Of a stretch of 64,000 nucleotides of DNA, positions 25,506 to 34,855 are shown piece by piece. Position numbers and translations under genes: made by a program. This DNA comes from Nocardioides ochotonae (lineage in GTDB: Bacteria > Actinomycetota > Actinomycetes > Propionibacteriales > Nocardioidaceae), in the NCBI RefSeq assembly GCF_011420305.2, contig NZ_CP061769.1, positions 2,405,001 to 2,469,000 of the forward strand. The letters are read 5' to 3'. Numbering within the stretch: the first letter of the stretch is position 1; every line of letters starts with the position of its first letter. The notes beneath the pieces were generated by a model. It made no database searches and was not told the DNA's origin. It was given only the letters and a program-made list of their open reading frames with translations.

Positions 25506-28500
25506 GTGGCAGCGACACCCACCCCCGACGGGTCTGCGGAGACCGCGCTGGCCCGGTTCCGCCCGGCCACGCGCACCTGGTTCGAGGCCGCGTTCGCCGA
25601 GCCGACCCCGGTCCAGGTCGCCGCCTGGGAGGCGATCGCGGCGGGCCGGCACGCCCTGGTGGTCGCGCCGACCGGCAGCGGCAAGACGCTGAGTGCGTTC
25701 CTGTGGTCGCTGGACCGGCTGCTGCACACCGAACCGCCCGTGGAGAAGCAGCACCGGTGCCGAGTCCTCTACATCTCCCCGCTCAAGGCGCTCGCGGTCG
25801 ACGTCGAGCGCAACCTGCGCGCGCCGCTCGCCGGGATCCGCCACACCGCCGAGCGCCTCGGCACCCCGGTGACGCCGGTGCGGGTCGGGGTGCGCTCGGG
25901 CGACACGCCGGCCGCCGAGCGCCGCAAGCTGGTCACCTCCCCGCCGGACATCATGATCACCACCCCGGAGTCGCTGTTCCTGATGCTGACCTCGCAGGCG
26001 CGTGAGTCGCTGCGCGGGGTCGAGACGGTGATCCTCGACGAGGTGCACGCCGTGGCCGGCACCAAGCGCGGCGCCCACCTGGCGATCACCCTGGAGCGCC
26101 TCGACGCCCTCCTCGCCCGGCCCGCGCAGCGCATCGGGCTGTCCGCGACCGTCCGGCCGCTCGAGGAGGTCGCCCGGTTCCTCGGCGGCACCGCGCCGGT
26201 CGAGATCGTCGCCCCGCCGGCGAAGAAGGAGTGGGACCTGCGCGTCGTCGTCCCGGTCGAGGACATGACCGCGCCCGAGGAGGTCGACCCCGACGGCGAC
26301 GGGGACCCGCAGCGCGCCCAGTCGATCTGGCCGCACGTCGAGGAGCGGGTCGCCGACCTGATCGCCCAGCACCGCTCCACCATCGTCTTCGCCAACTCCC
26401 GTCGCCTCGCCGAGCGGCTCACCGCCCGGCTCAACGAGATCGCCACGGCCCGGGCGACCGGTCTCTCCCCCGCCCGGGTCCCGGCCCAGGTGATGGCGCA
26501 GGCCGGCTCGACGGTGACCGCGCCGGCGGAACCGGAGGCGAGCAGCGTCGTGATCGCCAAGGCCCACCACGGCTCGGTGTCGAAGGAGCAGCGCGCGCTG
26601 ATCGAGGACGACCTCAAGCGCGGCCGGCTGCCCGCGGTCGTCGCCACCAGCAGCCTCGAGCTCGGCATCGACATGGGCGCCGTCGACCTCGTGGTCCAGA
26701 TCGAGTCGCCGCCATCGGTGGCCAGCGCGCTGCAGCGGGTGGGTCGTGCCGGGCACCAGGTCGGCGAGGTCTCGCGCGGCGTGCTGTTCCCCAAGCACCG
26801 CGGCGACCTCGCCCAGACCGCGGTCGCCGTCGAGCGCATGCGCACCGGCGCGATCGAGTCCCTGCGGGTGCCCGCCAACCCCCTCGACGTGCTGGCGCAG
26901 CAGGTGGTGGCCACCACCGCGCTCGAGCCGTGGTCGGCCGACGACCTCTACGACCTGGTGCGGCGCAGCGCGCCGTTCACCCGGCTGCCGCGTTCGGCGT
27001 ACGACGCGGTGCTCGACCTGCTCGCCGGGCGCTACCCCTCGGATGAGTTCGCCGAGCTGCGCCCGCGGATCGTCTGGGACCGGGTCACCGGCACCCTCAC
27101 CGGGCGCCCGGGCGCCCAGCGGCTCGCGGTCACCAGCGGCGGCACCATCCCCGACCGCGGCCTGTTCGGCGTGTTCCTGGTCGGCGGCGAAGGGCCCGGC
27201 CGGCGCGTCGGCGAGCTCGATGAGGAGATGGTCTATGAGTCCCGGGTCGGCGACGTCTTCGCCCTCGGGGCCACCAGCTGGCGCATCGAGGACATCACCC
27301 ACGACCGGGTCCTGGTCACCCCCGCACCCGGGATCCCCGGCCGGCTGCCGTTCTGGAAGGGCGACTCTTTGGGCCGGCCCGCCGAGCTCGGTGCGGCGAT
27401 CGGCGCCTTCACCCGCGAGCTGGGTGCGCAGCTCCCCGAGACCGCCCGGGCGCACGCGCGCTCCCAGGGCCTCGACGAGTGGGCCGCCGACAACCTGGTG
27501 ACCTACCTCCACGAGCAGCTCGAGGCCACCAACGCCCTGCCCAGCGACCGCACCCTGCTGGTGGAGCGCTTCCGCGACGAGCTCGGGGACTGGCGCCTGG
27601 TCGTCCACTCACCGTACGGCACCCCCGTGCACGCGCCGTGGGCGCTGGCGATCAACGCCCGGCTGCGCGAGCGCTACGGCACCGACGGACAGGCGATGGC
27701 CTCCGACGACGGCATCGTGATCCGGATCCCCGACACCGATGCGGAGCCGCCCGGCGGCGAGATCGTCGTCTTCGACCCCGGCGAGATCGAGGACCTGGTG
27801 ACCACCGAGGTCGGCGGCTCCGCGCTGTTCGCTGCCCGCTTCCGCGAGTGCGCCGCCCGGGCCCTGCTGCTGCCCCGCCGCGACCCGGGTCGGCGTTCAC
27901 CGCTGTGGCAGCAGCGCCAGCGCGCCGCGTCGCTGCTCGAGGTCGCGGTCAAGTACCCCTCGTTCCCCATCGTCCTCGAAGCCGTGCGCGAGTGCCTCCA
28001 GGACGTCTACGACCTACCCTCGCTGGTCGCGCTGATGCGCGGCGTCGAGCGCCGCGAGACCCAGGTCGTCGACGTCGCGACGCACGCACCGTCGCCGTTC
28101 GCGCGCACGCTGCTCTTCGGCTACGTCGCACAGTTCATGTACGAGGGCGACTCCCCCATCGCCGAGCGCCGCGCGGCCGCCCTCTCCCTCGACCAGGGGC
28201 TGCTCGCCGAGCTGCTGGGGCGCGCCGAGCTGCGCGAGCTGCTCGACCCCGACGTCCTCGCCGAGGTCGAGGCCGAGCTCCAGCGCCTCGCCCCCGACCG
28301 GCGCGCCCGCGACGCCGAGGGCCTCGTCGACCTGCTGCGCGGGCTCGGCCCGCTCACCGGCGCCGAGGCCGCGGCCCGCTGCGTCGAGGGCGCCGACGTC
28401 GAGGCCTGGCTGGCGGCGCTGGCGGCGGCGCGCCGCGTCGTGGCCGTCCGGGTCGCGGGCGAGGAGCGCTGGAGCGTCATCGAGGACGTCGCGCGGCTGC

Positions 28501-30128
28501 GCGACGGCCTCGGGGTCCCGGTGCCCCCGGGCACCCCCGACGCGTTCACCGACCCGGTGGAGGACCCGCTCGCCGACCTGGTCTCGCGGCACGCCCGCAC
28601 CCACGGCCCGTTCACCACCGAGCAGGTCGCCTCCCGCCTCGGCCTCGGCACGGCCGTGGTGCGCCACACCCTCCAGCGTCTCGCCGCCCAGGGCCGGGTG
28701 CTCGACGGGGAGTTCCGGCCCTCCGGCACGGGTCAGGAGTGGTGCGACGCCGAGGTGCTGCGCCGGCTGCGCCGCCGCTCGCTGGCCCGGCTGCGCCAAG
28801 AGGTGGAGCCGGTCGAGCCAGCCGCGCTGGCCCGGTTCCTGCCCGCCTGGCAGCACGTCAGCGCCGCCGGCACCGGCCGCGGCGGCCTGCGCGGGGTCGA
28901 CGGGGTGCTCGCCGTGCTCGACCAGCTCGCCGGGTGCGCCGTCCCCGCCAGCGCCCTGGAGCCGCTCGTGCTCGCCTCCCGGGTGCGCGACTACGAGCCC
29001 GCCTTCCTCGACGAGCTGACCGCCTCGGGCGAGGTGTTGTGGGCCGGGCACGGCGCGCTGCCCGGCTCCGACGGCTGGGTCTCCCTCCACCTCGCCGACC
29101 GGGCGCACCTCACGCTGCCCGACCCCACGCCGTTCGAGCACGCCGAGCTGCACCAGGCGGTGCTCGACGCGCTCGCCCCCGGCGGTGCCTGGTTCTTCCG
29201 CCAGCTCTCCGACGCGGTGGGCTCCACCGACGATGCCGCTCTCAGCGCGGCGCTGTGGGACCTGGTCTGGGCCGGCCGCATCAGCAACGACACGCTGACC
29301 CCGCTGCGGGCGCTCGTGCGCGGCGGCACCCCCGCCCACCGCACCCGCCGTCCGCCGCCGCGGCTGCGGATGGCCAGCACCACCGGCGGTCGGGCCCGGA
29401 TGCCGAGCCGCACCGGTCCCCCGCAGACCGCCGGCCGCTGGGCGCTGCTGCCCGAGCTCGACGACGACCCGACCCGCCGTGCCCACGCAGCCGCCGAGGC
29501 GCTGCTCGAGCGCCACGGCGTGGTGATCCGCGGCGCCGTGGTGGCCGAGCGGCTGCCGGGCGGCTTCGCCGCGGCCTACAAGGTGCTCTCGGCGTTCGAG
29601 GACTCCGGGCGCTGCCGCCGCGGGTACTTCGTCGAGGGCCTGGGCGCCGCCCAGTTCGGCACCGCCGGCGCCGTCGACCGGCTGCGCACGTTCGCGGCAC
29701 CCGACGAGGCCTCCGCGGCCACCGCTCGCGCCGCCCTCGCGCTGGCCGCCACCGACCCCGCCAACCCGTACGGCGCGGCGCTGGGCTGGCCCGACGCCCC
29801 CGAGTCCGCGACCGAGCGCGGCCACCGGCCCGGCCGCAAGGCCGGCGCGCTCGTCGTCACCGTCGCCGGGCGCCTGGTCCTCTACGTCGAGCGCGGCGGG
29901 CGCACCCTGCTCACCTGGAGCGAGGACCCCGACGACCTGGGCCCGGCGGCGCAGGCACTGGCCGCGGCAGCCCAGCGGGGCGCGCTCGGCCGGCTCACGG
30001 TCGAGAAGGCCGACGGCACCCAGCTGCTGGGCTCGGGGCCCACGCCGCTGCGCGAGGCGCTCCAGGCGGCGGGCTTCGTCGCGACCCCGCGCGGGCTGCG
30101 CCTGGACTCCCGTGCCGGAGGTCGCTGA
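25506..30128 (+). CDS. lhr: Lhr-type superfamily 2 DNA helicase
   Basis: 1540 aa, full length for Lhr. Q-like motif EPTPVQVAAWEAI, Walker A APTGSGKT at 54-61, DEVH box at 178-181 (VILDEVHAVAGTKRGAHL), SAT motif GLSATVRPLEEV, and motif VI LQRVGRAGH. After the two RecA-like domains come the winged-helix and Lhr core, then the large Lhr-CTD (about 900-1540). It translocates 3'-5' on ssDNA and unwinds RNA:DNA hybrids. GTG 25506 follows CAAGAT by 6 nt; an in-frame GTG at 25488 is possible. The nei gene begins 1 nt after its stop, a repair pairing. Confidence 0.95.
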   Translation: MAATPTPDGSAETALARFRPATRTWFEAAFAEPTPVQVAAWEAIAAGRHALVVAPTGSGKTLSAFLWSLDRLLHTEPPVEKQHRCRVLYISPLKALAVDVERNLRAPLAGIRHTAERLGTPVTPVRVGVRSGDTPAAERRKLVTSPPDIMITTPESLFLMLTSQARESLRGVETVILDEVHAVAGTKRGAHLAITLERLDALLARPAQRIGLSATVRPLEEVARFLGGTAPVEIVAPPAKKEWDLRVVVPVEDMTAPEEVDPDGDGDPQRAQSIWPHVEERVADLIAQHRSTIVFANSRRLAERLTARLNEIATARATGLSPARVPAQVMAQAGSTVTAPAEPEASSVVIAKAHHGSVSKEQRALIEDDLKRGRLPAVVATSSLELGIDMGAVDLVVQIESPPSVASALQRVGRAGHQVGEVSRGVLFPKHRGDLAQTAVAVERMRTGAIESLRVPANPLDVLAQQVVATTALEPWSADDLYDLVRRSAPFTRLPRSAYDAVLDLLAGRYPSDEFAELRPRIVWDRVTGTLTGRPGAQRLAVTSGGTIPDRGLFGVFLVGGEGPGRRVGELDEEMVYESRVGDVFALGATSWRIEDITHDRVLVTPAPGIPGRLPFWKGDSLGRPAELGAAIGAFTRELGAQLPETARAHARSQGLDEWAADNLVTYLHEQLEATNALPSDRTLLVERFRDELGDWRLVVHSPYGTPVHAPWALAINARLRERYGTDGQAMASDDGIVIRIPDTDAEPPGGEIVVFDPGEIEDLVTTEVGGSALFAARFRECAARALLLPRRDPGRRSPLWQQRQRAASLLEVAVKYPSFPIVLEAVRECLQDVYDLPSLVALMRGVERRETQVVDVATHAPSPFARTLLFGYVAQFMYEGDSPIAERRAAALSLDQGLLAELLGRAELRELLDPDVLAEVEAELQRLAPDRRARDAEGLVDLLRGLGPLTGAEAAARCVEGADVEAWLAALAAARRVVAVRVAGEERWSVIEDVARLRDGLGVPVPPGTPDAFTDPVEDPLADLVSRHARTHGPFTTEQVASRLGLGTAVVRHTLQRLAAQGRVLDGEFRPSGTGQEWCDAEVLRRLRRRSLARLRQEVEPVEPAALARFLPAWQHVSAAGTGRGGLRGVDGVLAVLDQLAGCAVPASALEPLVLASRVRDYEPAFLDELTASGEVLWAGHGALPGSDGWVSLHLADRAHLTLPDPTPFEHAELHQAVLDALAPGGAWFFRQLSDAVGSTDDAALSAALWDLVWAGRISNDTLTPLRALVRGGTPAHRTRRPPPRLRMASTTGGRARMPSRTGPPQTAGRWALLPELDDDPTRRAHAAAEALLERHGVVIRGAVVAERLPGGFAAAYKVLSAFEDSGRCRRGYFVEGLGAAQFGTAGAVDRLRTFAAPDEASAATARAALALAATDPANPYGAALGWPDAPESATERGHRPGRKAGALVVTVAGRLVLYVERGGRTLLTWSEDPDDLGPAAQALAAAAQRGALGRLTVEKADGTQLLGSGPTPLREALQAAGFVATPRGLRLDSRAGGR

Positions 30129-30129
30129 G

Positions 30130-30939
30130 GTGCCCGAGGGCGACACCGTCTTCCGCGCCGCACGGCTGCTGGACCGCTCCCTGAGCGGGCAGGTGCTGAC
30201 CGCGAGCGACCTGCGGGTGCCGCGGCACGCGACCGCGGACCTCGCCGGCGCCGAGGTGCTGGAGACCGTCTCGCGCGGCAAGCACCTGCTCACCCGGATG
30301 CGCGGCCCCGGTCCCGGCGAGCGGTGGACGCTGCACACCCACCTGAAGATGGAGGGCGCCTGGCGGATCTACTCCCCCGGTCAGCCGTGGCGCCGGCCCG
30401 CCCACCAGGCGCGCGTGGTCCTGCGCACCGAGCGCACCGTGGCTGTCGGGTTCTCCCTCGGCGTGGTCGACCTGCTGGAGACCGCCCGCGAGCAGGACGT
30501 CGTCGGGCACCTCGGCCCCGACCTGCTCGGCCCGGACTGGGACGAGGACGAGGCGCTGCGTCGGCTGGGTGCGGACCCCGACCAGCCGCTGGTCACCGCG
30601 CTGCTGGACCAGCGCAACCTCGCCGGCCTCGGCAACATGTACGCCGCCGAGCTGTGCTTCGTCTCCGGGGTGCACCCGCTCACGCCCGTGGGCGCGGTCG
30701 GCGCCCTGCCGCGACTGGTGCGGCGCGCCCGCCAGATGCTGGACCTCAACAAGGAGCGCGCGGTGCAGTCAACCACCGGCCGCCTCGCCGAGCGCGAGCG
30801 GATGTGGGTCTACCGCCGCGACCGCTCGCCGTGCCGCCGGTGTGGCACGCCGATCGCGGTCGCCATGAGCGGGACGCCCGGGCGCGAGCGCGCGACGTAC
30901 TGGTGTCCGCACTGCCAGCCGGAGCCTCCCGGCGACTGA
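30130..30939 (+). CDS. nei: Endonuclease VIII (Nei) DNA glycosylase/AP lyase
   Basis: 269 aa. GTG 30130 is chosen because the mature enzyme must expose the catalytic Pro2-Glu3 (PEGDTVFRAARLL); longer in-frame starts would bury it. HTHLKMEG is the middle catalytic region, and NLAGLGNMYAAELCFVSG the helix-two-turn-helix. The C-terminal zinc finger has Cys pairs CRRC and CPHC around the DNA-binding loop. It excises oxidised pyrimidines and cuts at the abasic site. It is coupled to lhr (1-nt gap). Confidence 0.94.
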   Translation: MPEGDTVFRAARLLDRSLSGQVLTASDLRVPRHATADLAGAEVLETVSRGKHLLTRMRGPGPGERWTLHTHLKMEGAWRIYSPGQPWRRPAHQARVVLRTERTVAVGFSLGVVDLLETAREQDVVGHLGPDLLGPDWDEDEALRRLGADPDQPLVTALLDQRNLAGLGNMYAAELCFVSGVHPLTPVGAVGALPRLVRRARQMLDLNKERAVQSTTGRLAERERMWVYRRDRSPCRRCGTPIAVAMSGTPGRERATYWCPHCQPEPPGD

Positions 30940-30961
30940 GGGCAGGCGGGGCAGCCCGGCG

Positions 30962-31273
30962 TCAGGCGGCGGAGGCGACGACGTCGCCGTGCGGGGCGAC
31001 GCGGGTCGGGACCGGGATGCGGGTCGCAGCCACGGCCGCTTCCTCGAGCGCCACGGCGTCGGAGACCTCGCGGAGCACCGCGGAGAGCGGTACCTCCAGC
31101 GCGGTGCACAGGGAGGCCAGCAGCTCCGAGGACGCCTCCTTCTGGCCGCGCTCGATCTCGGAGATGTAGCCGAGACTGACCCTGGCCTCGGCGGAGACCT
31201 CGCGCAGGGTCATCCCACGCTGCATCCGCTGATCGCGGAGCACGTCGCCGAGGAGCCGTCGAAACAGCACCAT
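30962..31273 (-). CDS. clgR: XRE-family regulator ClgR
   Basis: 103 aa. Helix-turn-helix [30 protein letters not shown] (about 20-49) is nearly the canonical ClgR sequence, and the C-terminal part has the Ala/Val-rich tail. ClgR activates clp protease and related stress genes in actinobacteria and is itself degraded by Clp. ATG 31273 has AGGGG 8 nt upstream and replaces a longer reading from 31306. It follows cinA on the same strand with 35 nt between, as in other actinobacteria. Confidence 0.93.
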   Translation of the reverse strand: MVLFRRLLGDVLRDQRMQRGMTLREVSAEARVSLGYISEIERGQKEASSELLASLCTALEVPLSAVLREVSDAVALEEAAVAATRIPVPTRVAPHGDVVASAA

Positions 31274-31308
31274 GTGGGATCCCCTTTCCGTTGCTGTGAG
31301 GCCCAACG

Positions 31309-31809
31309 CTACCCGAGCCCCTCTTCTTCCCTGGCGAGGATGTCAGCGAGCGCCGACAATGCCTCGTCACAGGTGCGCTCGGTGACCTCGGCGCGGTCGC
31401 CGGGGACCTCCAGCGCGACGGCCTCCACGACGCCCGGGCCGGCGATCCCGACGAATACCGTGCCGGGGGCCTTGCCCTCCTGCTCGCTCGGGCCGGCGAC
31501 GCCCGTGGTGGCCACGCCGTACGACGCGCCGGTGAGCGCCCTGACTCCCGAGGCCATCGCGCGGGCGCACTCGGCCGAGACCACACCGTGCTTCTCGACG
31601 ATCGCGTCGTCGACGTCGAGCAGCGACTGCTTGAGCGCCGTGGCGTAGGTGACCACCCCGCCGAGGTAGGTCTCGGAGGCACCCGGGGTCTCGGTGAACC
31701 GGACGGCGAGCTGCCCGCCGGTCAGGGACTCCGCGGTCGCGACGGTGTGCCCGCCCGCGCGCAGCCACAGGTGGACCTTCTGCGACAGAGTGATCTGATC
31801 CCGAGCCAT
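31309..31809 (-). CDS. cinA: CinA C-terminal domain protein (nicotinamide-nucleotide amidase)
   Basis: 166 aa, only the C-terminal amidase domain of CinA (PncC-like). [23 protein letters not shown] has the catalytic serine/lysine region, and [24 protein letters not shown] the family motif. It deamidates nicotinamide mononucleotide in NAD recycling. ATG 31809 is 6 nt after TACGAT, so it has its own leaderless promoter; this fits its separation from pgsA by the secreted enzyme pair. It probably co-transcribes with clgR. Confidence 0.92.
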   Translation of the reverse strand: MARDQITLSQKVHLWLRAGGHTVATAESLTGGQLAVRFTETPGASETYLGGVVTYATALKQSLLDVDDAIVEKHGVVSAECARAMASGVRALTGASYGVATTGVAGPSEQEGKAPGTVFVGIAGPGVVEAVALEVPGDRAEVTERTCDEALSALADILAREEEGLG

Positions 31810-31815
31810 GCCCGC

Positions 31816-31821
31816 ATCGTA
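31816..31821 (-). promoter_or_regulatory. -10 element (TACGAT) of cinA-clgR
   Basis: TACGAT on the minus strand, 6 nt before ATG 31809; leaderless spacing. Confidence 0.55.
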
Positions 31822-31842
31822 GGCAGGCCACCCCACCGCAAC

Positions 31843-31878
31843 GGGGCCGGCCCGCGGGTCTCCCCGCGAGCCGGCCCC
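31843..31878 (-). terminator. Terminator after the secreted nuclease gene
   Basis: Outer arms GGGGCCGGC (31843-31851) and GCCGGCCCC (31870-31878); inner CGCGGG/CCCGCG. It lies between the nuclease stop (31903) and the cinA promoter. Confidence 0.7.
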
Positions 31879-31902
31879 GGACGGAGCGTCAGGTGCCCTC
31901 GG

Positions 31903-34773
31903 TCAGCGACGTCCGCCCTTCGACCGCGGAGCGGTCCGGACCTTCACCGTGTGCACGACGCGGGCGGCGCGCACCCCGTCGTTGCCCGAGTAGTTGACGA
32001 CCACCCGCACCTTGTTGCCGGCGCGCAGCCGACCCAGCCGGGCGGTCGCGACGCCGTCGCGGGTCACCTTGGCCGAGATCTTGCGGCCCTGGGCGCGGAC
32101 CGTGATCCGACCCTTCGCCGAGACCGCGCCGGTGCGCACCCGCACCTGCAGCCGCACGACCGAGCGGCCGGCGACCGGCTTGCCCGGGGTGTGGGTGACC
32201 TTGAGCCGCGGCGTCACCTTCGGCGCCCGGTCGGCGACGAGGTCGAGGCCCACGATCACCGGGTCGTGGTCGGAGGAGCGGAACGGCGAGGCCTCGTGGA
32301 AGTCGGTCCCGTGGATGTTGAACCGGCTGTACTCGAACGCGATCGACTCCGGCGCGTTGATGTTCCACACGTCGACCCCGGTGTGGCGAGCGACCGCGGC
32401 GTCGTTGGCGAGCACGTGGTCCAGCGAGCCGGCCTGGCCGGAGTAGGAGTAGGAGTACTCCTCGTTGCCCGACGCGGCCTCGAGGTTGGTCCAGCCCGCG
32501 GCGTACAGCACCTGGAGCGGGTCCTCCTGGGCGTAGGAGTTGAAGTCGCCCAGCAGCAGCGTGGCCTCGACGCCCACCGCGGTCTGCACCGTCGGGACCC
32601 AGGCGGCGAGCGCCTCGGCCTGCGCGATGCGGTCCGGGTTGGCCGAGCCCTGCCCGGTGCCGTCGTCGACGCCCGAGCCCTTCGACTTGAAGTGGTTCAC
32701 GACCACGAGCACCGGCGTGCCGCCGGCGCGCGGCCGGAAGGCCTGGGCCAGCGGCTCGCGGGCGTTGCTGAACGCCTCGTCGTCGCCGCTGAGCTCCCCG
32801 AGCGCCCGCGAGGCGCCCACCCGGACGACCGTGTCGGTGCGGTAGATCACGGCGTTGGTGATCACGTCCTGCTCGGTCAGCGCGGGCAGGTCCGTCGACG
32901 ACGGGTTCGCCGCCCAGACCTCCTTGCCGAGCGCGGCGTTGAGCGCCGCCACGAGGGTGCGGGTCGCCTCGTCGGGCTCCTCGCCGAGCACCGCGGAGTT
33001 CTCGATCTCCATCAGCCCGACGACGTCGGCATCGAGGGCGTTGATCGCGGCGACGATCTTCTCCTGCTGCCGCGCGAGGTCGGCCGGGTCCCAGGCGCCG
33101 CGCTGCGCGCAGCCGCCGCTGACGTTGTTGCCGTCACCCTCGCGGTCCAGGTAGGCCTGGCACGGCGGCGCGCCGTCGCCGACGTTGTCGTCGTTGGCGT
33201 CCCCGAGGGTGGTGAAGTAGTTGAGCACGTTGAACGCCGCGACCTTGACGTCCGGCGTGCCGTCCGCGGCGAGGAGCCGCTCGTCCGGGGCCGCGGTGCG
33301 GGTGTTCTCGAACGTCGCCGGGGACCCGGCCACGCCCGGTCCGACCGGCGCCGTCGGCTGGAGGCGGTACGTCGGGGCGGACGGCGATCCGCCCTGGGTC
33401 AGGATCACCGGCGCCGTGAAGGCGGTGGCCGCCCCGACGCGCACGGGCTCCTGGGCCGACACGTACGCCGGGCTCAGCGCCGACGACCGGGTGAAGTCCG
33501 TCGACGAGCCGTCGTCGAGCACGATCGCGCGGGCGGCGTTGTCCGCGACCACCGCGGCGATCGCCGCGGCGTCCTGGGCGTCCGCGACCTGTGTCGGCTG
33601 GATCAGCGGGGTGGTGCCGCGGGCCAGGCCGACCTCGCCGTAGCGGTTGGTCGAGTAGGTGTCGGAGACCGTGAAGCGGCCCTCGGGCAGCACCAGCATG
33701 CCCTCGAGGGCCTCCTTGGCCGCGTCCGTCGCCGGCCAGTCGCCGGTGACGGGCGCGAGCTCCGCACCGTTGCCGGTGACGGTCACGTCGGTGGCCGCGT
33801 CGGCGATGCGGATCTGGGTCCCGCCGGCGTACTCCTCCACGGTGCCGGTGACCTCGACGCGGTCGCCCGGTCGCACCGAGACGGTGCCGGTGCCGGTGGG
33901 GTAGTAGACGAAGACGCCCTGCGACGCGGTGCGGGTCGCGGTCTGGGCGCCGCCGCTGCCCGCCTCCTGGACGAAGAAGCCGAACAGCCCCGAGGGGTAC
34001 GCCGCGGTGACCACGCCGCTGGTCGTGACGGGTCGCCCGACGACGGGGGACGCCGTGCCCTCGCCCTGGATCTCGGAGATCTCCAGGGTCTCCGGCTCGG
34101 GCTCCGGCTCCGGGTCCGGCGCGCCGCCGGTGCCCACCGGGGTGGGGGCGGCGGGGGCGAAGTCGGCGGAGTTGTCGTCGGTGTCGGCGCCGGTGCGGGT
34201 CGCCGACGTGGTGTTGGAGACCGCCGGCGCGGGGGCCGTCTCGAAGGTGGCGCCGTTGACGCCGAGCAGGTCGATGACCCCGGGCGTGCCGACGGCGTCG
34301 CCCGTGGGCGGGTTCAGCGCGGTGGTGCCCTCGGCCAGCCACACCGTGAACGCCGTCCCGCTCATCGCGATCGTGCCGGTGGCGTCGGGGGTGGGCAGCG
34401 GCTGGGTGCCGCCGCTCCCCTTGGCCTGCTGGACGAGGTAGCGCCCGCCGGGCGCGACGGTGCCGCTCAGCGCGGTGACGCCGGAGGCGGCGGAGGACGA
34501 GCCGCTGCTGCGGTACTGGATCGAGAGGCCATCGACCGAGATCGGTGCGTCGGTGGGGTTGTGCAGCTCGACGAAGTCGTGGGTGTAGGTGGCACCGGCG
34601 TTGCCGCCGCCGCCATAGGCCTCGGTGATCACGAGGCCGGCGCTGGGCGCAGCGGCGGTGGCGGGGCTGACGGCGTACGTCGCGAGGCCGGAGACGGCGA
34701 CCGCGAGGGCGGCGCTCACGGCGACCACGCGGCGGGTGGTGCGGGGTGCCCGGGACGGGTGGGCTGGGGTCAT
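31903..34773 (-). CDS. Secreted ExeM/NucH-type nuclease with lamin-tail and Ig-like domains
   Basis: 956 aa. Signal peptide (about 1-41, ending ATAAA). A lamin-tail-like domain begins GLVITEAYGGGGN (about 46-150). A Pro-Glu linker precedes an OB-fold region (about 235-370). An endonuclease/exonuclease/phosphatase domain (about 555-855) has KVAAFNVLNYF, GLMEIENSAV, VVNHFKSKG and catalytic SDHDPV near 835. A basic Ig-like tail ends RSKGGRR. ExeM-like enzymes degrade extracellular DNA in biofilms. A GGAAGG ribosome site precedes the ATG. It pairs with the 5'-nucleotidase upstream, so DNA could be broken to nucleosides and phosphate (inference). Confidence 0.92.
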   Translation of the reverse strand: MTPAHPSRAPRTTRRVVAVSAALAVAVSGLATYAVSPATAAAPSAGLVITEAYGGGGNAGATYTHDFVELHNPTDAPISVDGLSIQYRSSGSSSAASGVTALSGTVAPGGRYLVQQAKGSGGTQPLPTPDATGTIAMSGTAFTVWLAEGTTALNPPTGDAVGTPGVIDLLGVNGATFETAPAPAVSNTTSATRTGADTDDNSADFAPAAPTPVGTGGAPDPEPEPEPETLEISEIQGEGTASPVVGRPVTTSGVVTAAYPSGLFGFFVQEAGSGGAQTATRTASQGVFVYYPTGTGTVSVRPGDRVEVTGTVEEYAGGTQIRIADAATDVTVTGNGAELAPVTGDWPATDAAKEALEGMLVLPEGRFTVSDTYSTNRYGEVGLARGTTPLIQPTQVADAQDAAAIAAVVADNAARAIVLDDGSSTDFTRSSALSPAYVSAQEPVRVGAATAFTAPVILTQGGSPSAPTYRLQPTAPVGPGVAGSPATFENTRTAAPDERLLAADGTPDVKVAAFNVLNYFTTLGDANDDNVGDGAPPCQAYLDREGDGNNVSGGCAQRGAWDPADLARQQEKIVAAINALDADVVGLMEIENSAVLGEEPDEATRTLVAALNAALGKEVWAANPSSTDLPALTEQDVITNAVIYRTDTVVRVGASRALGELSGDDEAFSNAREPLAQAFRPRAGGTPVLVVVNHFKSKGSGVDDGTGQGSANPDRIAQAEALAAWVPTVQTAVGVEATLLLGDFNSYAQEDPLQVLYAAGWTNLEAASGNEEYSYSYSGQAGSLDHVLANDAAVARHTGVDVWNINAPESIAFEYSRFNIHGTDFHEASPFRSSDHDPVIVGLDLVADRAPKVTPRLKVTHTPGKPVAGRSVVRLQVRVRTGAVSAKGRITVRAQGRKISAKVTRDGVATARLGRLRAGNKVRVVVNYSGNDGVRAARVVHTVKVRTAPRSKGGRR

Positions 34774-34800
34774 GACGGACCTTCCAAGAGGTGGGGGGTG

Positions 34801-34850
34801 TGCGTCGTCGTCGAGGAGCCCGCCGCGCAGGCGGGCTCCTCGACGACGCA
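34801..34850 (-). promoter_or_regulatory. Long hairpin between nucleotidase and nuclease genes
   Basis: 21-bp stem (left arm carries a 3-nt TCG bulge) with loop GCGCA at 34825-34829. It begins just after the nucleotidase stop and leaves only 27 nt before the nuclease ATG. It may be a partial terminator or an mRNA-stabilising element. No T-run on the minus strand. Confidence 0.6.
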
Positions 34851-34855
34851 GGGGG

